The translations under genes and the position numbers were made by a program. From assembly GCF_033115175.1 (NCBI RefSeq), contig NC_084837.1, forward strand, positions 23,436,266 to 23,500,265: a DNA stretch of 64,000 bases, read 5' to 3'. Source of the stretch: Lepus europaeus (taxonomy: Eukaryota > Chordata > Mammalia > Lagomorpha > Leporidae). Within the stretch, counting starts at the first letter, position 1. Each line of letters begins with the position of its first letter. Shown here one piece after another: positions 1 to 14,000 of the stretch. The notes under the pieces are model-generated. The model saw only the letters and a list, made by a program, of their open reading frames with translations, was not told the DNA's origin and ran no database searches.

Positions 1-147
1 TAGCACAGTGCAGACATTAAAATCAGGGTTCCCCAGGCCCACTGGGATCTCAGATGGGTTGGTGACTTTTTACCATGTGCTGATCCACCAGGCAGTAGTG
101 GAGAGCCATAGGCCTTACAGTAAGATATATCTCAGTGCTTTTTAAAA

Positions 148-171
148 AACATTTATTAATTTGAAAGGCAG

Positions 172-213
<42 letters not shown>

Positions 214-394
214 TTTCCATCAACAGGTTCACTCCCCAAATGGCTGCAACAGGAAGGTCTGGGCCAGGCAGAAGCCAGGAGTCGGGAATTCCATCCTGGT
301 CTCCCACATGAATGGCAGGGGCCCACGGTATTGGGTAATCTTCCACTGCCTTCCCAGGTGCATTAGCTGGATCAGGAGCCAAGCAGCAGCCTGG
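148..394 (-). repeat. CSINE, older copy, 5' part removed by a second insertion
   Basis: C-repeat SINE body in reverse orientation with a (GA)n tract near 178-211. The head is missing where the younger CSINE at 409-765 begins. Confidence 0.85.
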
Positions 395-408
395 CTCAAT
401 TTCTTCTT

Positions 409-765
409 CCTCTTCCTCCTCTTCTTCCTCTTCCTCTGCTTTTTTTTTTTGACAGGCAGAGTTAGACAGTGAGAGACAGAGAGAAAGGTCTTCCTTTTCC
501 GTTGGTTCACCCCTCAAATGGCCACTCCGGCCGGCGCGCTGCGCAGATCCGAAGCCAGGAGCCAGGTGCTTCTCCTGGTCTCCCATGCGGGTGCAGGGCC
601 CAAGGACTTGGGCCATCCTCCACTGCATTCCCGGGCCATAGCAGAGAGCTGGCCTGGAAGAGGGGCAACCGGGATAGAACCGGCACCCCAACTGGGACGA
701 GAACCTGGGGTGCCAGTGCCGGCGCCTCAGGCAGAGGATTAGCCTGTTAAGCCACGGCGCCGGCC
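409..765 (-). repeat. Young CSINE with exact 14-bp target duplication
   Basis: Full-length copy with a long CT-rich tail complement and the head GGCGCCGGCC. Flanked by CTCAATTTCTTCTT at 395-408 and 766-779. Confidence 0.95.
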
Positions 766-779
766 CTCAATTTCTTCTT

Positions 780-1149
780 AAAAGTGCTGGCAGTTCCCTG
801 GCTGAGTGCTACATGCTCAGGACCAGCCCTGGCTCTGTCACCTGCTCACATCACCTCCCCTCTGGGAAATGAGAGGCTGTTCTCGACTACAGAGGGCCCT
901 TGCCACATGTGGCTATGAAATGTGCTTAGTGCCTATAAGACACACACTGGATTTCAAATTCAAAACAAAACAAGGAAACCATTCTATGAATAAATGCAGT
1001 ATCGATGACATTTTGAACTAACATTTTGCACGCATTAGGTTTAATACATTTTAAAAATAAATGCCACCTGTGTCTTCTTGCTCTTTGGATGTGGCTCCTA
1101 GAAAAATCTACATTACATTTCAGCGATTCCCTACAGATTCCTTTCCGCT
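780..1149. other. Unique sequence upstream of the CpG island
   Basis: No repeat or gene recognised. AT-rich in the second half; probably distal promoter DNA. Confidence 0.5.
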
Positions 1150-1900
1150 TTAAGGCCGCCAGAGTCACGGCGGACACGTAATCGTTTGATTTCCTTGCAT
1201 TGCGCGGGGTGGGGCGGAGCCCCGCACCAAATCACCGGCCCCCGGGCTTGGGCTCGCGCTCCGGCCGCGGGAACGACCCCGACTCCCGCGCGGGGCGTGG
1301 GGCGTGGGGCGCGTGCGCCGCTGGCGATCCGGGTTCCGGGGGGCGGGCCGGGGCGCGGGCCCGTGCGTCAGCCTCACGCGCCGGGAAGGAAGCCGGCCCG
1401 AGGCCCCGGCGGCCGGCGCGGGCGCCGCGGCACGTCCGCAGGCTCGGCCGGGAGGTGGCGGCCGCTGAGAGGCGGGAGAGCCGAGGGCGGGCCGGGGAGG
1501 CGGCCCGGAGGTGGGGCGCCGCCGGGCTTCATCTGAGGGCGCGCGGCCTGCGCCCGGCTGCTGGGGACGCTGAGGCGCGGGCGACACGCTGCCGGAGCGG
1601 CCATGGGCCGCGGCCGGGGCTTCCTGATCGGCCTGCTGGGCGCCGTGTGGCTGCTGGGCGCGGGCCGCGGCGGGCAGCAGCCGCCGGAGACGGCGGCGCA
1701 GAGGTGCTTCTGCCAGGTGAGGGCGTGCGCCTCGGCGCCGGTGGCCGCGCCGCGCCGGTGCGGGGCCGGGGTGCGTCTTGGCGTGGACGTCGTCCGCAGG
1801 GAACGAGAGCTGCGGGCCGGGGCCGAGGGCTGGGCGGCTCGCCTGGGTCGGCGGGGGCCGGCGCGCCGGGCGAGGGGCGTGGGTGCCCCCTCTGGGGTCT
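1150..1900 (+). promoter_or_regulatory. ERO1A: CpG island promoter of ERO1A
   Basis: A sharp switch to very GC- and CpG-rich DNA begins near 1150 and fades after about 1900, bracketing the first coding exon. GC boxes are visible (for example around 1211-1220 and 1339-1347). No clear TATA box was found. A hypoxia-response core (ACGTG on the - strand, 1175-1179), several GCGTG motifs around 1293-1318 and an ATF/CRE-like TGCGTCA at 1364-1370 are candidates. They would fit the known induction of ERO1A by hypoxia and by the ATF4/CHOP stress pathway, but the sites are inferred only from short motifs. The transcription start cannot be placed exactly. Confidence 0.85.
1603..1716 (+). CDS. ERO1A: ERO1A coding exon 1 (signal peptide, C35, C37)
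   Basis: Codons 1-38. The ATG has G at -3 and G at +4, a good initiation context. It opens a short Arg-containing N-terminus followed by a Leu/Gly/Val hydrophobic core typical of a signal peptide. The exon ends CTTCTGCCAG before GTGAGG, in phase 0. Long open frames on both strands here are side effects of high GC. Confidence 0.97.
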
Positions 1901-4900
1901 TCCTCCGTTGCCTTCTGCACCCTTGTGGGCCTGCCCCGCCGGGAGAGGGCGTGCGCGGTGTGCACGCCCACGCAGCGTGGGCTGTTTTCACAGATCCTGG
2001 GTCTTTCTGACTTGACCTGGGACGTGGGGACTCCGTGTCCGTGCCCGGTGCCTGCAGCAGGTGTCCTGGCCACGACGGGCTTCTGTAGGGGCGCTGCTTT
2101 CAGATGTGGTCTTCGAGGGTGGGGTGGGGGAGCGTGGCAATGTGCGGCTCTCCTGTGTCCCAGGGCAGCTTCCTCGGGAGTCCCTGGGGCTGCCGTCGCC
2201 CCGTGCCTGTGTGTGGTAGGATCCTGTAAGGGTGACACCCGTGTGTCTGGTCCTTCCTCTTCCAATGCACACATTCGGTCCCTGCCTTATTACGATCATT
2301 TCCTTCTCTGAGTAAGAGTCGTGGGTTTCTTGTGCAAAAACAATTCAAAGAAACTCAGAGGTTTCCTGTGTCAGGATCTAGCACTGCAGCGTCGTTACTG
2401 TTCTTTAAAGCCTTTCTTTGGTTGACTTCTGTTGGGAGACAAACCTACATTGTACACAAAACCGAGGGCTAGGCGTCGACATGATTTTCAGGGGATTTTA
2501 TCGTCCGTTTTCTGATGATCAGAAGTAAAACGTTTGTGTGTGGAGAGGTTGGAGACATGAAGCGCTCCAAGGAACACGAGGGCGAAGAGGATCGCGTCTC
2601 TCACGGCTTGAGTTCTGAAAGGATGTTTTGCTGAGTGATTTGGGAGTGGAAGTGGGTGTCGACCGGGAACCTGCAGGGTGTACAGCTAACACGGAACAGT
2701 GCTTTTACCTTCCGTGAGGGCCAAGGGCGCCCGGGCAGGGGTTTCAGAGGAGAAAGGGTCGCTTTTCTTCTCATTACAACTACAGCACGAAGTTTCAATA
2801 TTAAGAGTTAAACAAGGTAGAAATAAGGAACTTGAAGAGGGGGTGTTTGGCGCTGAGAGGTGTTCAGTGTTAACACTTTCAGCTGCGTTCTGGGCGTTTG
2901 GGTAGTGGAATAAAAGTATAGGCTGCCCTCTGCAGTTTTCACTTCTCCCTCAGCCTCCTCGTTAGAGCTCTGCTTGCAGTTGGGGAACTTTCAGTTTTTA
3001 GCGTTTTCCTTTTTCTTCTCACTAGTGCCTGAGCACCCCCTCGCTCCCCTTTGCAGTGTCCACAGATTTAATACTCTCCCAACACAAAAATCTGGTAGGC
3101 TCCTTACTTTTTTTTCCTTCTAGAACAAGAGGAGGTTTTTTTTTTTTTAATTTTAATTTTTATTTTTTTTGACGAGCAGAGTGGACAGTGAGAAAGAGAC
3201 AGAGAGAAAGGTCTTCCTTTACCGTTGGTTCACCCTCCAATGGCTGCCGCGGCCGGCGCACTGCGCTGATCCGAAGCTTTTCCTGGTCTCCCATATTTAT
3301 ATATTTATGGTCGGTGTTTAAAACAAAAAGTTGGGGATCATTAACTAAAAATAATTTTAAGAGAAATTAACAATGCTGTCCTCAGGGCAGGCGTTTGGTG
3401 CAGTGCTTTTAAAACAGACTTGTACCGCCCACATCCCAGATGGGAGGGTCTAGATCTGAGTCCTGATTCCAGCTTCCTGCTAATGTTCACCTCGGGAGGA
3501 ATTAGGTAATGGCTTTTGTATTTGGGTCCTGTCATCCACATGGAAGACCTGGATTGGGTTCCTGCTTCCTGGCTTCATCCTGGCCCAGTTCCTGCTGTTG
3601 TGAGCATTTGGAGAGTGAACCAGCAGATGGGAAATACCTGTCAAAATAAGTAAATAAATAAATAAAGGTAAAAAGGTCTACAAAACTTAAGAACAAAAAT
3701 GATCAACTTCAGTTCAATACATGAAGCAAATAAAAGTATGTTAGTTTTTTTTTTTTTTTTTTAAAGATTTGTTTTATTTATTTGAAAGGCAGGGTTACAG
3801 AGAAAAGTAGAGACAGAGATCTTCCATTCTCTGGGCCACTCCCCAAATGGCCACAACTACTGGGCCAAAGCCAGGCCAAAGCCAGGAGCCTCTTCTGGGT
3901 CTCCTAGTGAGTGCAGGGTCCCAAGCACTTGGATCATGTTCCACTGCTTCCCAGGCCATTAGCAGGGAGCTGGATTGGAAGTGGAGCATCTGGTAGTCAA
4001 ACTGGTGCCCCCATGGGATGCTGGCGCTGCAGGCCCAGGGTTTAACCTGCTGTACCATAGAGCTGCCCCTGTTCGTTCTGTTATGGCCAGTATTAGAAGA
4101 GGTGAAGGTGAGGGGAGAAGCGAGTGGGTGGACAGTGATGAATGGCCATGCAGAATATAGAGACAAGCATACAGACAGAAACGCACAGAAGGGCAGAGAG
4201 CCGAGAACTGCGGAAAGAGGAGACAAACTGTGCAAAGCATTCGTTCAGCATTTGTAACCGCTGTGTACACTGATCTGAGTGTTTGGGATACCAACGTCAC
4301 TGGACTGACCTCTGCCCTGAAGCACCTCCAGTTTGGTGAATAGTATTCAGTGGAAATCAGTGAGAGGCCCAGATCCCAAGCACTTAAGAAAGCAAGTTAT
4401 TGCTAGTAAAAACTATACATTCTGACGTTTGGACGTAGGAGACAGCGTGTTCTTTGGTACTATTTATAACATCCAGTGAGCTGCAAAGCTCTGTGGATTC
4501 TGTGTGTGAGTAGTCTTATCTTTGCTCTCTTCCTGTTTCCTGTCCCTGTTAGCACTTCTTCCTTGGGTTACTGCCATTGCTTCATTGTCACACTGTTAAC
4601 ACGGGTGCTGGTATCTGCCCTGACTTGAGCCGGAGCAGCGTGTAGCTATTCAACTTTGAAAGTCATTGCAGTGAACTGTGTAGTATTCTACAAGTAATCA
4701 GATGAAGTTCAACAAGCATTTGTTGATGCCTACTGTGGACAAGTTGTGAGAAATCAACAGAATCAATTACAGAGTGGTCTTGACATCCCAGATCACTGAG
4801 CTTGTTAATAATTGGAGAGATTACAAACAAGATGTGAGCACTATGCCAGTGGGAGTTTTGAAAATATTTTTTTGCTTTGCAGACCGTATACATGTTTTTC

Positions 4901-5036
4901 TGGTATTGATCTTTCAAATGGTATTGATCTTTCAACTTATTTACTTTATGTATCTATGAGTTGATATCCCATTCAAACCATTTTTTTAAAAGATCTATTT
5001 ATTTATTTGAAAGAGTTAACACAGAGAGAGAAGGAT

Positions 5037-5076
<40 letters not shown>

Positions 5077-8000
5077 TCCATCCGCCCCCCAACTGGCCGC
5101 AATGGCCGGAGCTGTGCCAATCTGAAGCAAGGAGCCAGGATCTTCTCCTGGGTCTCCCACACGGGTGCAGGGGCCCAAGGACTTGGGCCATTTTCTACTG
5201 CTTTCCCAGGCCATAGCAGAGAGCTGGATTGGAAGTGGAGCAGCTGGGAGTGGAACCGGTGCTCATATGGGATACCGGCACTGCAGATGGCGGCTTAACC
5301 CACTATGCCACAGCACGGGCCCCATATATTTTTATTTATGTTAGTTGGAAAAATAAAATATTTTATTGGGGCCAATGTTGTGGCGTACCAGGTAAAGCCA
5401 CTGCCTGTGATGCTGGCATCCCATATGGGCGTTGATTTGTGTCCCAGCTGTTCCACTTCCAATCCATCTCCCTGCTAATTTCCTGGGAAAGCAACAGAAG
5501 ATGGCCCAACTGTTTGGGCCGCTGCACCTATATGGGAGAAGCTCCTGGCTTTGGACTGGCCTAGCCCGGCTGTTGTGGTCATCTGGGAGTGAACCAATGG
5601 ATGGACGATCTCTCTCCCTCTTTCTCGCTCCCTCTCTGTGGGTCTTCCAAAATAAATAAATCTTGAAAAAAAATTTTTTTAAATCACTGTTAGTATGGGT
5701 AGTACTAGCAATACCCAGAGCCACTTACTTGAGTGCGTTAAACTTGTCAGGTTAATGAAAGGTAAGTAACTCAGATAATCCAAAGATGGATTGTTTTTAA
5801 TTTGGAGTGCACTGTGGATAGGCTCAGCAAACATGTATTTTAGCAGATTGAACTTGTCAAGTGTCTTGTTAGCTCAGTGTTTAGCATGATGTTAATTGCT
5901 AGCCCAAGTGACTGGGCCATGGGAGGGACATTGGGTACTGTTGGGTGGGGGATAGAAGTAAGTCTAGGATTAAAACTTAGACCTAGGGATCTTTGAAACA
6001 GGTTCTGCTGGGGAGGTGTCCATTGATGGAGTGCCAGCTCCATTCCAGACTTTTCTGAATAAAGCTCGTAGAAGCAGCACTCTTTTTCGTGGTGGTTACC
6101 ATTCTTTGAATCAATTGGCGACAATTTAAAGTTTTAGTAAGACTGAGACTTGAAAGCAGAAATAACTCTTGGCATTCCGTGTCCTTAGAATGTGCCTGTA
6201 CTACCTGGTACAGCATCTTTGCTATTTCCCTTGATAGAGTTGTCCTAGTGTACTGTGAGTCCTGGTTTCATCCTGAATATCTGCAAGTTTTTTTTTTTTT
6301 TTTTACCTCAGTCTCCCCTTCCTCCTCTCACAGTAACTATTGTTTCATTCTTTGTATTTGAGCTTTTTAAAAAAGATCTATCTATCCCATTCTAGTTATC
6401 AGCGAGATGTTAAAATGTTTGACTTTCTGTGTCTGGTTTATTTCATTTAGAATAATCCCATTTGCACTGAGGCAAATGGCAAGTTTTTTTTTTTTTTGGA
6501 CAGGCAGAGTGAGACAGAGAGAAAGGTCTTCCTTTTCTGTTGGTTCACCCCCCAAGTGGCCGCTACAGCTGGCGCGCTGCGGCTGGCGCACTGTGCCGAT
6601 CCAAAGCCAGGAGCCAGGTGCCTCCTCCAGGTCTCCCATGCGGGTGCAGGGCCCAAGGACCTGGGCCATCCTCCACTGCATTCCTGGGCCACAGCAGAGA
6701 GCTGGACTGGAAGAGGAGCAGCCGGGAAAGAATCCAGCGCCCCAACCGGGACTAGAATCCGGGGTGCTGGTGCCGCAGGCTGAGGGTTAGCCAAGTGAGC
6801 CATGGCGCTGGCCCACCCCCCCCCCCTTTTTTTTAAGATTTATTTATTTATTTGAAAGGCAGAACTAGAGAGATGGAGAGACACAGAGATTTTTAATCTG
6901 CTGGCTCACTCCCCAAATGGCTACAATGGCTGGGGCTGGGCTATGATGAAGCCAGAAGCCTCTGACCCCATTCGGATCTCCACACACACATACATGGGGG
7001 TGGCAGGGCCAACACTTGGGCCATCTGTTGCTTTCTCAGGTGCATTAGCAGGGAGCTGGATTGGAAGCGGAGCAGCTGGGACTTGAATTGGTGCCCTTAT
7101 TGGATGCCAGTGTTGCAGGTGGCGACTTAACCCTGCTGGGCTACAATGATAGCCCAAGAACTCCAAATTTTTAAGGCTGAATAATATTCTTTTGTGTGTG
7201 TTTGTGTGTGTATACACATCTCTTTTTAAAAAAGTTTTTATTTATTTGAAAGAGAGATATAGAAACAGAGGAGTGAGCCCATCCAGTGTTTCACTCCTCA
7301 AATGCCCACGAGTTTCAGGGCTGTGCCAGACCGAAGTTGTGAGCCAGGTGCATAATGTAATTCTCCCGGGGTGACAGGGACCCAGGTACTGCAGCTGTTA
7401 CCTGCTGCCTTCCACAGTGTGCACGAGCAGGAAGCCAGAGCCGGGACTTCAACCCAGGCACTCTCATAAGTGGCATCTTAATCACTAAGCCAGAATCCAC
7501 CTCATATCACACTTTCTTTTCTTTAAAAATTACTTTATTTGAAAGGCAGTCAGAGAGAAAGAAATCTCCCATGCACTGTGCATTTTCCAAATGCCTTTAA
7601 TAGCTGAGACCAGGCCAGGCTTAAGTCAGGAGCCAGGAGTGTGGAACTCCGTTTATGTCTCCAGGTCTTCTGTGTGAGTGGCAAGGACCCACTGCTCAAG
7701 CTGTCACCCTGCCACCCAGGGTAGAATTGGGATCCCATATGGGACTTGAACACAGGCACTCTGACATGTGATATGCATGTCCCAAGCAATCTTTTTTTAA
7801 GAAAAAGATTTATTTATTTGAAAGCAGAGTGACAGAGAGAGAGAGAGAGAGAGAGAGAGGAAGAGATAGAGAAAGAGATCTTTTATTCACTGGTTAGCCT
7901 ATCTTTTATTCACTGATTAGCCTATTTTATTCACTGGTTCACTCCCCAAGTGTCTGCAATGACTAGTTGGGATTGGCCAGGCCAAAGCCAGGAGCCTGAA

Positions 8001-11000
8001 ATTCTAGCTTGGTCTCACATGTGGGTGTCCCAAGCACTTGGGCCATCCACCTCTGCTTTCTCAGGCATGTTAGTAGGGAGCTGTATGCAAAGCAGAGTAC
8101 CCGGGACTTGAAGGGGGTTCCAGCTGATATGGGATACAGGATTTGTTTGTTTGCTTTAGATGTATTTATTTGTTTGAAAGTCAGAGTTGCAGTGAGAGAG
8201 AGAGAGACAGAGGGAGATCTTCCATCCTCTGGTTCACTCCTCAGATGGCTGCAACAGCTGAGGCTGGGCCAGGACGAAGCCAGGAGCTTCTTCTAGCTCT
8301 CCCTTGTGGGTGGCAGGAGCCCAGATGCTTGGGCCATCTTCCGCTGCTTTTCCCAGGCTGGTAGCAGGGAGCTGCATTGGAAGTGGAGCAGCCGGGGCAC
8401 CAAGCAGCACCCATGTGGGATGCCAGCATCCCAGGCGGCTTTCCCTGCTATGCCATGATGCCAGCCCCTGCTCAGTATATCATATAACATCATGTTGCAT
8501 ATCTTAAATATACACAGTAAAATTGAATAATTTCAAAACCTAATAATTTCATGTTCTTTTTTTGTGGTAGCAGAACAGAAGAAAATTAAATACACTGAAA
8601 AGTTCTTTGCCAGATAATGCGTTCTTTGCACATCTTGATTGATTGATTGATTGACTCAGTTGTGTCCTTCCCACTCTGTCACCATTGGCGTGGCCTCCTG
8701 CCCAAGCCTGGTGTTACCTGAGGCCTGGCAGGGAGCTTCAGCTTTTGGCATCCAATAATCCTTTTGGGAGTCGGGGGGGGGGGGGGGATGATGCGCTTTT
8801 ACAGAATGCAGATCCCTATGGCAGGGCTGGCTTTCTGTATCATTTGGGGAGATAGTGTGGTGGCCATTTAGTGGCTTTGCGCTCTGAGGCACAGCATGAA
8901 GTCACCTTTGTGACACATTGGCACCTGTCCTTTGGTTTTAGTTTCCAGTATAGGATTTAGCTTTGTTTCCAAAATTCCATCCCAGGTCTGTTTACTGGAT
9001 TTCTACCCTGGTTCTTACACTCTTTATCTTAGTACTGTGCCTTGTTCTCCACTTTCTAGAACTGGGCCTAGCTTCCCATCTGCCACACTGTCTTCCAGGG
9101 ATCAGGTTCTGCTGCCTGTTCGCAGGCTTCTCTGAACTGTTAGGTGTCCCATCCTTTGACTTCCTTAGTTGCCCTGCCACCTCTGGTTGTAGTTGAGAAC
9201 ACCAGAATACCTCCTATCCCAACTCAGGGAAGGGGCAGAAGATTTTTTTTTTTTTTTTTTTTGTTTTGACAGAGTAGACAGAGAGAGACAGAGAGAAAGG
9301 TCTTCCTTTTTCCGTTGGTTCACCCCACAACGGCCGCTGCAGCCGGCGCACCGCACTGATCCGAAGCCAGGAGCCAGGTACTTCTTCCTGGTCTCCCATG
9401 CGGGCACAGGGCCCAAGCACTTGGGCCATCCTCCACTGCACTCCCGGGCCACAGCAGAGAGCTAGACTGGAAGAGGAGCAACCAGGACAGAATCCGGCGT
9501 CCCGACCGGAACTAGAACCCGGGGTACCGGCACTGCAGGTAGAGGATTAGCCTGTTGAGTTGTGGTGCCGGCTGGGGCAGAAGATTGTAAAATCCACCAG
9601 TTCCCTGTTGTCCTCCCTTTTGTGGTCTCCCGGGGACATCGGACCTCTCTGTGTTCCTTTCCCACCTGGAACTTCTTGCAGCTTTCGTTTTTTTTTATTT
9701 TCTAAAATATTTTTTAAGATTTATTTATTTGAAAGAGTTAGAGAGGTAGAGATAGGTCTTCCATCCACTGATTCACTCCCCAGATGGCCACCAACAGCCA
9801 GAGGAGCTTCTTCTGGGTCTCCTATGTGGATGCGGGAGCCCAGGGACTTGGGCCATCTTCTACTGCTTTCCCAGGCCAGTAGAAAGCTGGATTGGATATA
9901 GAGCAGCAGGGACTTGAACCTGCGCTGATATGGGATGCCAGTGCTTTAGGCCAGGGCTTTAACCCACTGGCCCACAGCACTGGCCCTATTTCTTGCAGCT
10001 GTCTTAGCAATTAGTCTAGAGGTAGGTAAGATGCAAAGTACAGAGGGTTGTTCCCTTTTGCTGCCTGCTTCACTTGCTTGTTTTCCTGTTGTGCACTGAA
10101 TCCCCACAGGGGTCCCGGTAGTCCAGAGGTATAGTTCGTCTGGTGCTGCCGTCCAGGGATGAGTGACAGTGGGTAGCATCCATTCCTTCATTCACTCAGC
10201 CGCTCGTTCCATAAGTAATTATTGAACACCCACTGTGTGCTTCCTGGAAGTACAGTGTGAAGTACTGTCACACATGGGTGAACTGACATCTTGCTTTCAA
10301 GAATGTTACATTCTGGGGCGGGAACAAAGCAGCTCAGTTCCACAGGGCTCCATAAATTCCTGAACAGCGGGTGTCCTGGGAGCACACCGGAGAAGCAGCT
10401 AATTCAGCAGGTGGTGAGGACTGAGCTGTCTGGAAGGGCTGTGTTTTTCCTTTAATGAGTTCCTTGGGGGGAGAAATGGATTGCCTCATGCTCTTCCTGT
10501 CTGGTTTTTTTGCTTGTTTGTTTCCTTGTGTAATTTAAGGTCTCTACTTTGCTCCTGTTGCTTTCCCCTTTGCTGTCTTTGTTATTCTTTGTGTAATAAT
10601 TTTACCACATTACTGCCCTGAGAAGTTTCTTTTAAGGTTCAAAGGAAGGTATGAAAAATCCAATCTTAAAAGCAGTTTTATGTTGTTGCTATCTAAAATT
10701 AGGACTTGAAGATTATTGTGTACTCAGAATTTTTAGTAGGAAAATGGGACAAATTTGCATATGAAGTGAAAGTGGTTATTACATGACAAAATATGTAGAT
10801 CAGATTTCTAGAAGCAGAATTAATCCACAACAATCAAGAGTAGGAAAGCCAGTAAAAAGTCTTATCTCTTGAATACTGCTGTGAATGTCCAAAGTACATT
10901 CTCTTAGGTGAAAAATTTTCATTACTGTTTTATGATCTTCTCAAATTAAAAGGTAGTCTAGAATTGTATATATTTCAAAGGGAAACTGTCTTAATTCAGT

Positions 11001-14000
11001 TATTCAATAAAGTATTCTTTATATGTTTCCTTACAAATAGATTGTAAAATTATTTTTATAGGCAACGGGTCTCCCTAAACGTGGTAGAAATTACTGTACA
11101 ATGCAAATATTCAGATCAGAGTATGATAAGGATTTCTTTTCTTCAACTTTTTTTTTAAATGAAAACTTTTATTTAATAAATATATGTTTTATAAGTACAA
11201 CTTTTGGATTATTGCTGTTCTTCCCCCTATATCCGCCCTCCCACCCCCAAACCATCCCACCTCCTACTCCCTCTCCCATCCCATTCTTTATTAATATTCA
11301 TTTTTAATTATCTTTATACAAAGAAGATCAACTCTATACTAAGTAAAGATTTCAACAGTTTGCACCCACACAGATACCCAACATATAAAGTACTGTTTGA
11401 AGACTAGTTTTACCATTAATTCTCATAGTACAACACATTAAGGACAGAGATCCTACATGGGGAGTAAGTGCACAGTGACTCCTGTTGTTGATTTAACAAT
11501 TGACACTGTTATTTATGACGTCAGTGATCACCTGAGGCTCTTGTCATGAGCTGCCAAGGCTATGGAAGCCTCTTGAGTTCACAAATTCTGACCTTATTTA
11601 GACAAGGCCATAATCAAAGTGGAAGTTCTCTCCTCCCTACAGAGAAAGGTACCTCCTTCTTGGATGGCCCCTTCTTTCCACCAGGATCTCACTCACAGAG
11701 ATCTTTCATTTAGTTCATTTTTTTTGCCAGTGACTTGGCTTTCCATGCCTGAAATGCTCTCATGGGCTTTTTAGCCAGATCTGAATGCCTTAAGGGCTGA
11801 TTCTGAGGCCAGAGTTTAGCTTGTTGTTTTAAAAAAATTTATAGGGTTGTTTTCATTATGTGCCTATTATTTAAAGCACTACTTAAGTAATTCTACTAGG
11901 CATTGACTGACCCCAAATAGACATCTAGGGTTTCTAGTTTCACAGCTAATAACATTGTCTGATTATAATTTCATATTGTGTCCTACTGTAGGGACATTTA
12001 ATAGTTGGGCCAGCAAACACAGTTAAGACATTAATTTTGAGTGTTTGAAGAGTAGGATTGACTTTGTGGTCTGTTTGCTATCTCCATTTTGCTGCTGATA
12101 AGTTATTTCTAAGTACTATTCCAAACCTATAAAAGTTGTTATGGCCCAACATTTGGGGGATGTTTGATCCTTATAATGCAAATTCAGTATCATTTCTTTT
12201 TATACACTTACTAAGCTTGTCTCTGACCTGTACATCCTGTGGAAATTAAAGGAAAGGAAAGGGGCCAGTGTTGCGGTTCTGTGGGTCAAGCTACCACCTG
12301 CTATACCAGCATCCCTTATGGGCACTGGTTTGAGTACCAACTGCTCCACTTCCAATCCAGCTCCTTGCTAATGTGCCTGGGAAAGCAGCAAAAGATGGAC
12401 CAAATGCTTGGGCCTCTACCACCCGAAGGAGACCTGGATGGAGTTCCTAGTTCCTGGCTTTGGTCTGGCCCAGCCCAGGCTGTTGCAGCCATTTGGGGAG
12501 TGAACCAGCAGATGGAAGATCTCCCTCTCTCTTTCCCTTTCTCTCTCACTCTGTAACTCTGCCTTTCAAATAAATAAATGAAATATTAAGAGCAAGGACA
12601 TGGACAAGTGAGTTACTAGAACTCAGAGTCTCTGGAGAGCTAAGAATAGACTTCAAGAAAGCTGGGTCTCAGTGGGAGCCTGAAGCCCCGGGAAATCCAG
12701 GTGGCACATGCTGTCTCTCGCCATCCCCGCCGGTCACTGCTTTGTGCACCTTTAAAAATCTGTCCTTTTCTACCAGCTGGCCCATGTGCTCTCTGGTTCA
12801 CCTGGTGGTACTTGTTGGTCTAGTCACAGGGGACCTCTTAGTCGCCATTCCATCCTCCTGGAGAGGGGACCATGGCTTGGTTTAGGCCGTGTGCCCCACC
12901 CCCTTGGCCAGCTCAATCTTGGCCTGGAGGGCAGAGTTACAGAATGGCTGCCGGGGCACCCACTGTGAATGAGGGTCATTATGAGCTCAGAACACCCCAT
13001 AAAAGTCTCCATTCCATTCCTGGGGATGTAAGAGGGCTACCAGTGGGAGTGTTCCCAGATTATTGCCATCCCCATCTCAGAGAATTGCCCAGGGAGTGAG
13101 GGCTGGTTGGGTAGGGGGCTCTTTCATAATAGCCCTGGGAAGGAAAAGAACACGATTGCATCTAACATTTCACTTAATGTTTTATTTTTCTTTGTAACAG
13201 GTTAGTGGTTACTTGGATGATTGTACCTGCGATGTTGAAACCATTGATAAATTTAATAACTACAGGCTTTTCCCAAGACTACAAAAACTCCTTGAAAGTG
13301 ACTACTTTAGATATTACAAGGTATTTTAATTTAATTTTTTGGAATAAGAATATTTTAAATGGATAATTACATTTTATTAAGAATTATTGAGCTTTAAAAT
13401 TGTGGTTATTATTTAAAATTGATAGAGGCTTTTTTTTTTTTTTTTTTGACAGGCAGAATGGATAGAGAGACAGAGAGAAAGGTCTTCCTGTGCCGTTGGT
13501 TCACCCTCCAATGGCCACTGCGGCCGGCGCATTGTGCCGATCCGAAGCCAGGAACCAGGTGCTTCTCCTGGTCTTCCATGCGAGTGCAGGGCCCAAGGAC
13601 TTGGGCCATTCTCCATTGCCTTCCCAGGCCATAGCAGAGAGCTGGCCTGGAAGAGGGGCAACCGGGATAGAATCCGGCGCCCCGACCGGGACTAGAACCT
13701 GGTGTGCCGGCGCCGCAAGGCGGAGGATTAGCCTGTTAAGCCATGGCGTCGGCCTGATAGAGGCTTTTTAAGGAAAACTTGGTTTAGAAGAGTGAGCCAT
13801 GTGATCCTGACAGTACCCACTGGATTCTTTTAATTGCAGTATCTTGAATTTTTCTTGCTAGAGCTAGAAACAAGTTGGTTACATTGAAGTTAGAACAGAA
13901 ACTATTATATTGTTACCAAAAATAGTGAGCTATTATTTTCATTAAAAATAAGCTTGGCTATAATTAATTGAAGTACTTACATGTTTTTGTGAAACAGCAT

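Larger units (their letters stand above)
1717..13200 (+). other. ERO1A: ERO1A intron 1 (11.5 kb)
   Basis: GT-AG intron with donor GTGAGG and an acceptor ending TTTGTAACAG. Roughly 1900-3130, 8470-9230 and 10010-11145 are mostly unique sequence in which no gene was recognised. The rest is CSINE and L1 sequence listed separately. Confidence 0.9.

Noticed and set aside
161-472. Many 60-150-codon frames throughout, including this one
   Set aside because: They translate CSINE sequence (recurring [16 protein letters not shown] or RERERER runs on either strand).
1-1150. PSMC6, the neighbour of ERO1A in human
   Set aside because: No PSMC6 coding sequence is visible; the human gap is larger than the sequence available upstream here.
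1165-2274. 369-codon open frame on the - strand, and long + frames, over the CpG island
   Set aside because: High GC removes stop codons by chance. The products are Pro/Arg/Ala-rich with no family resemblance, and the region is the ERO1A promoter and first exon.
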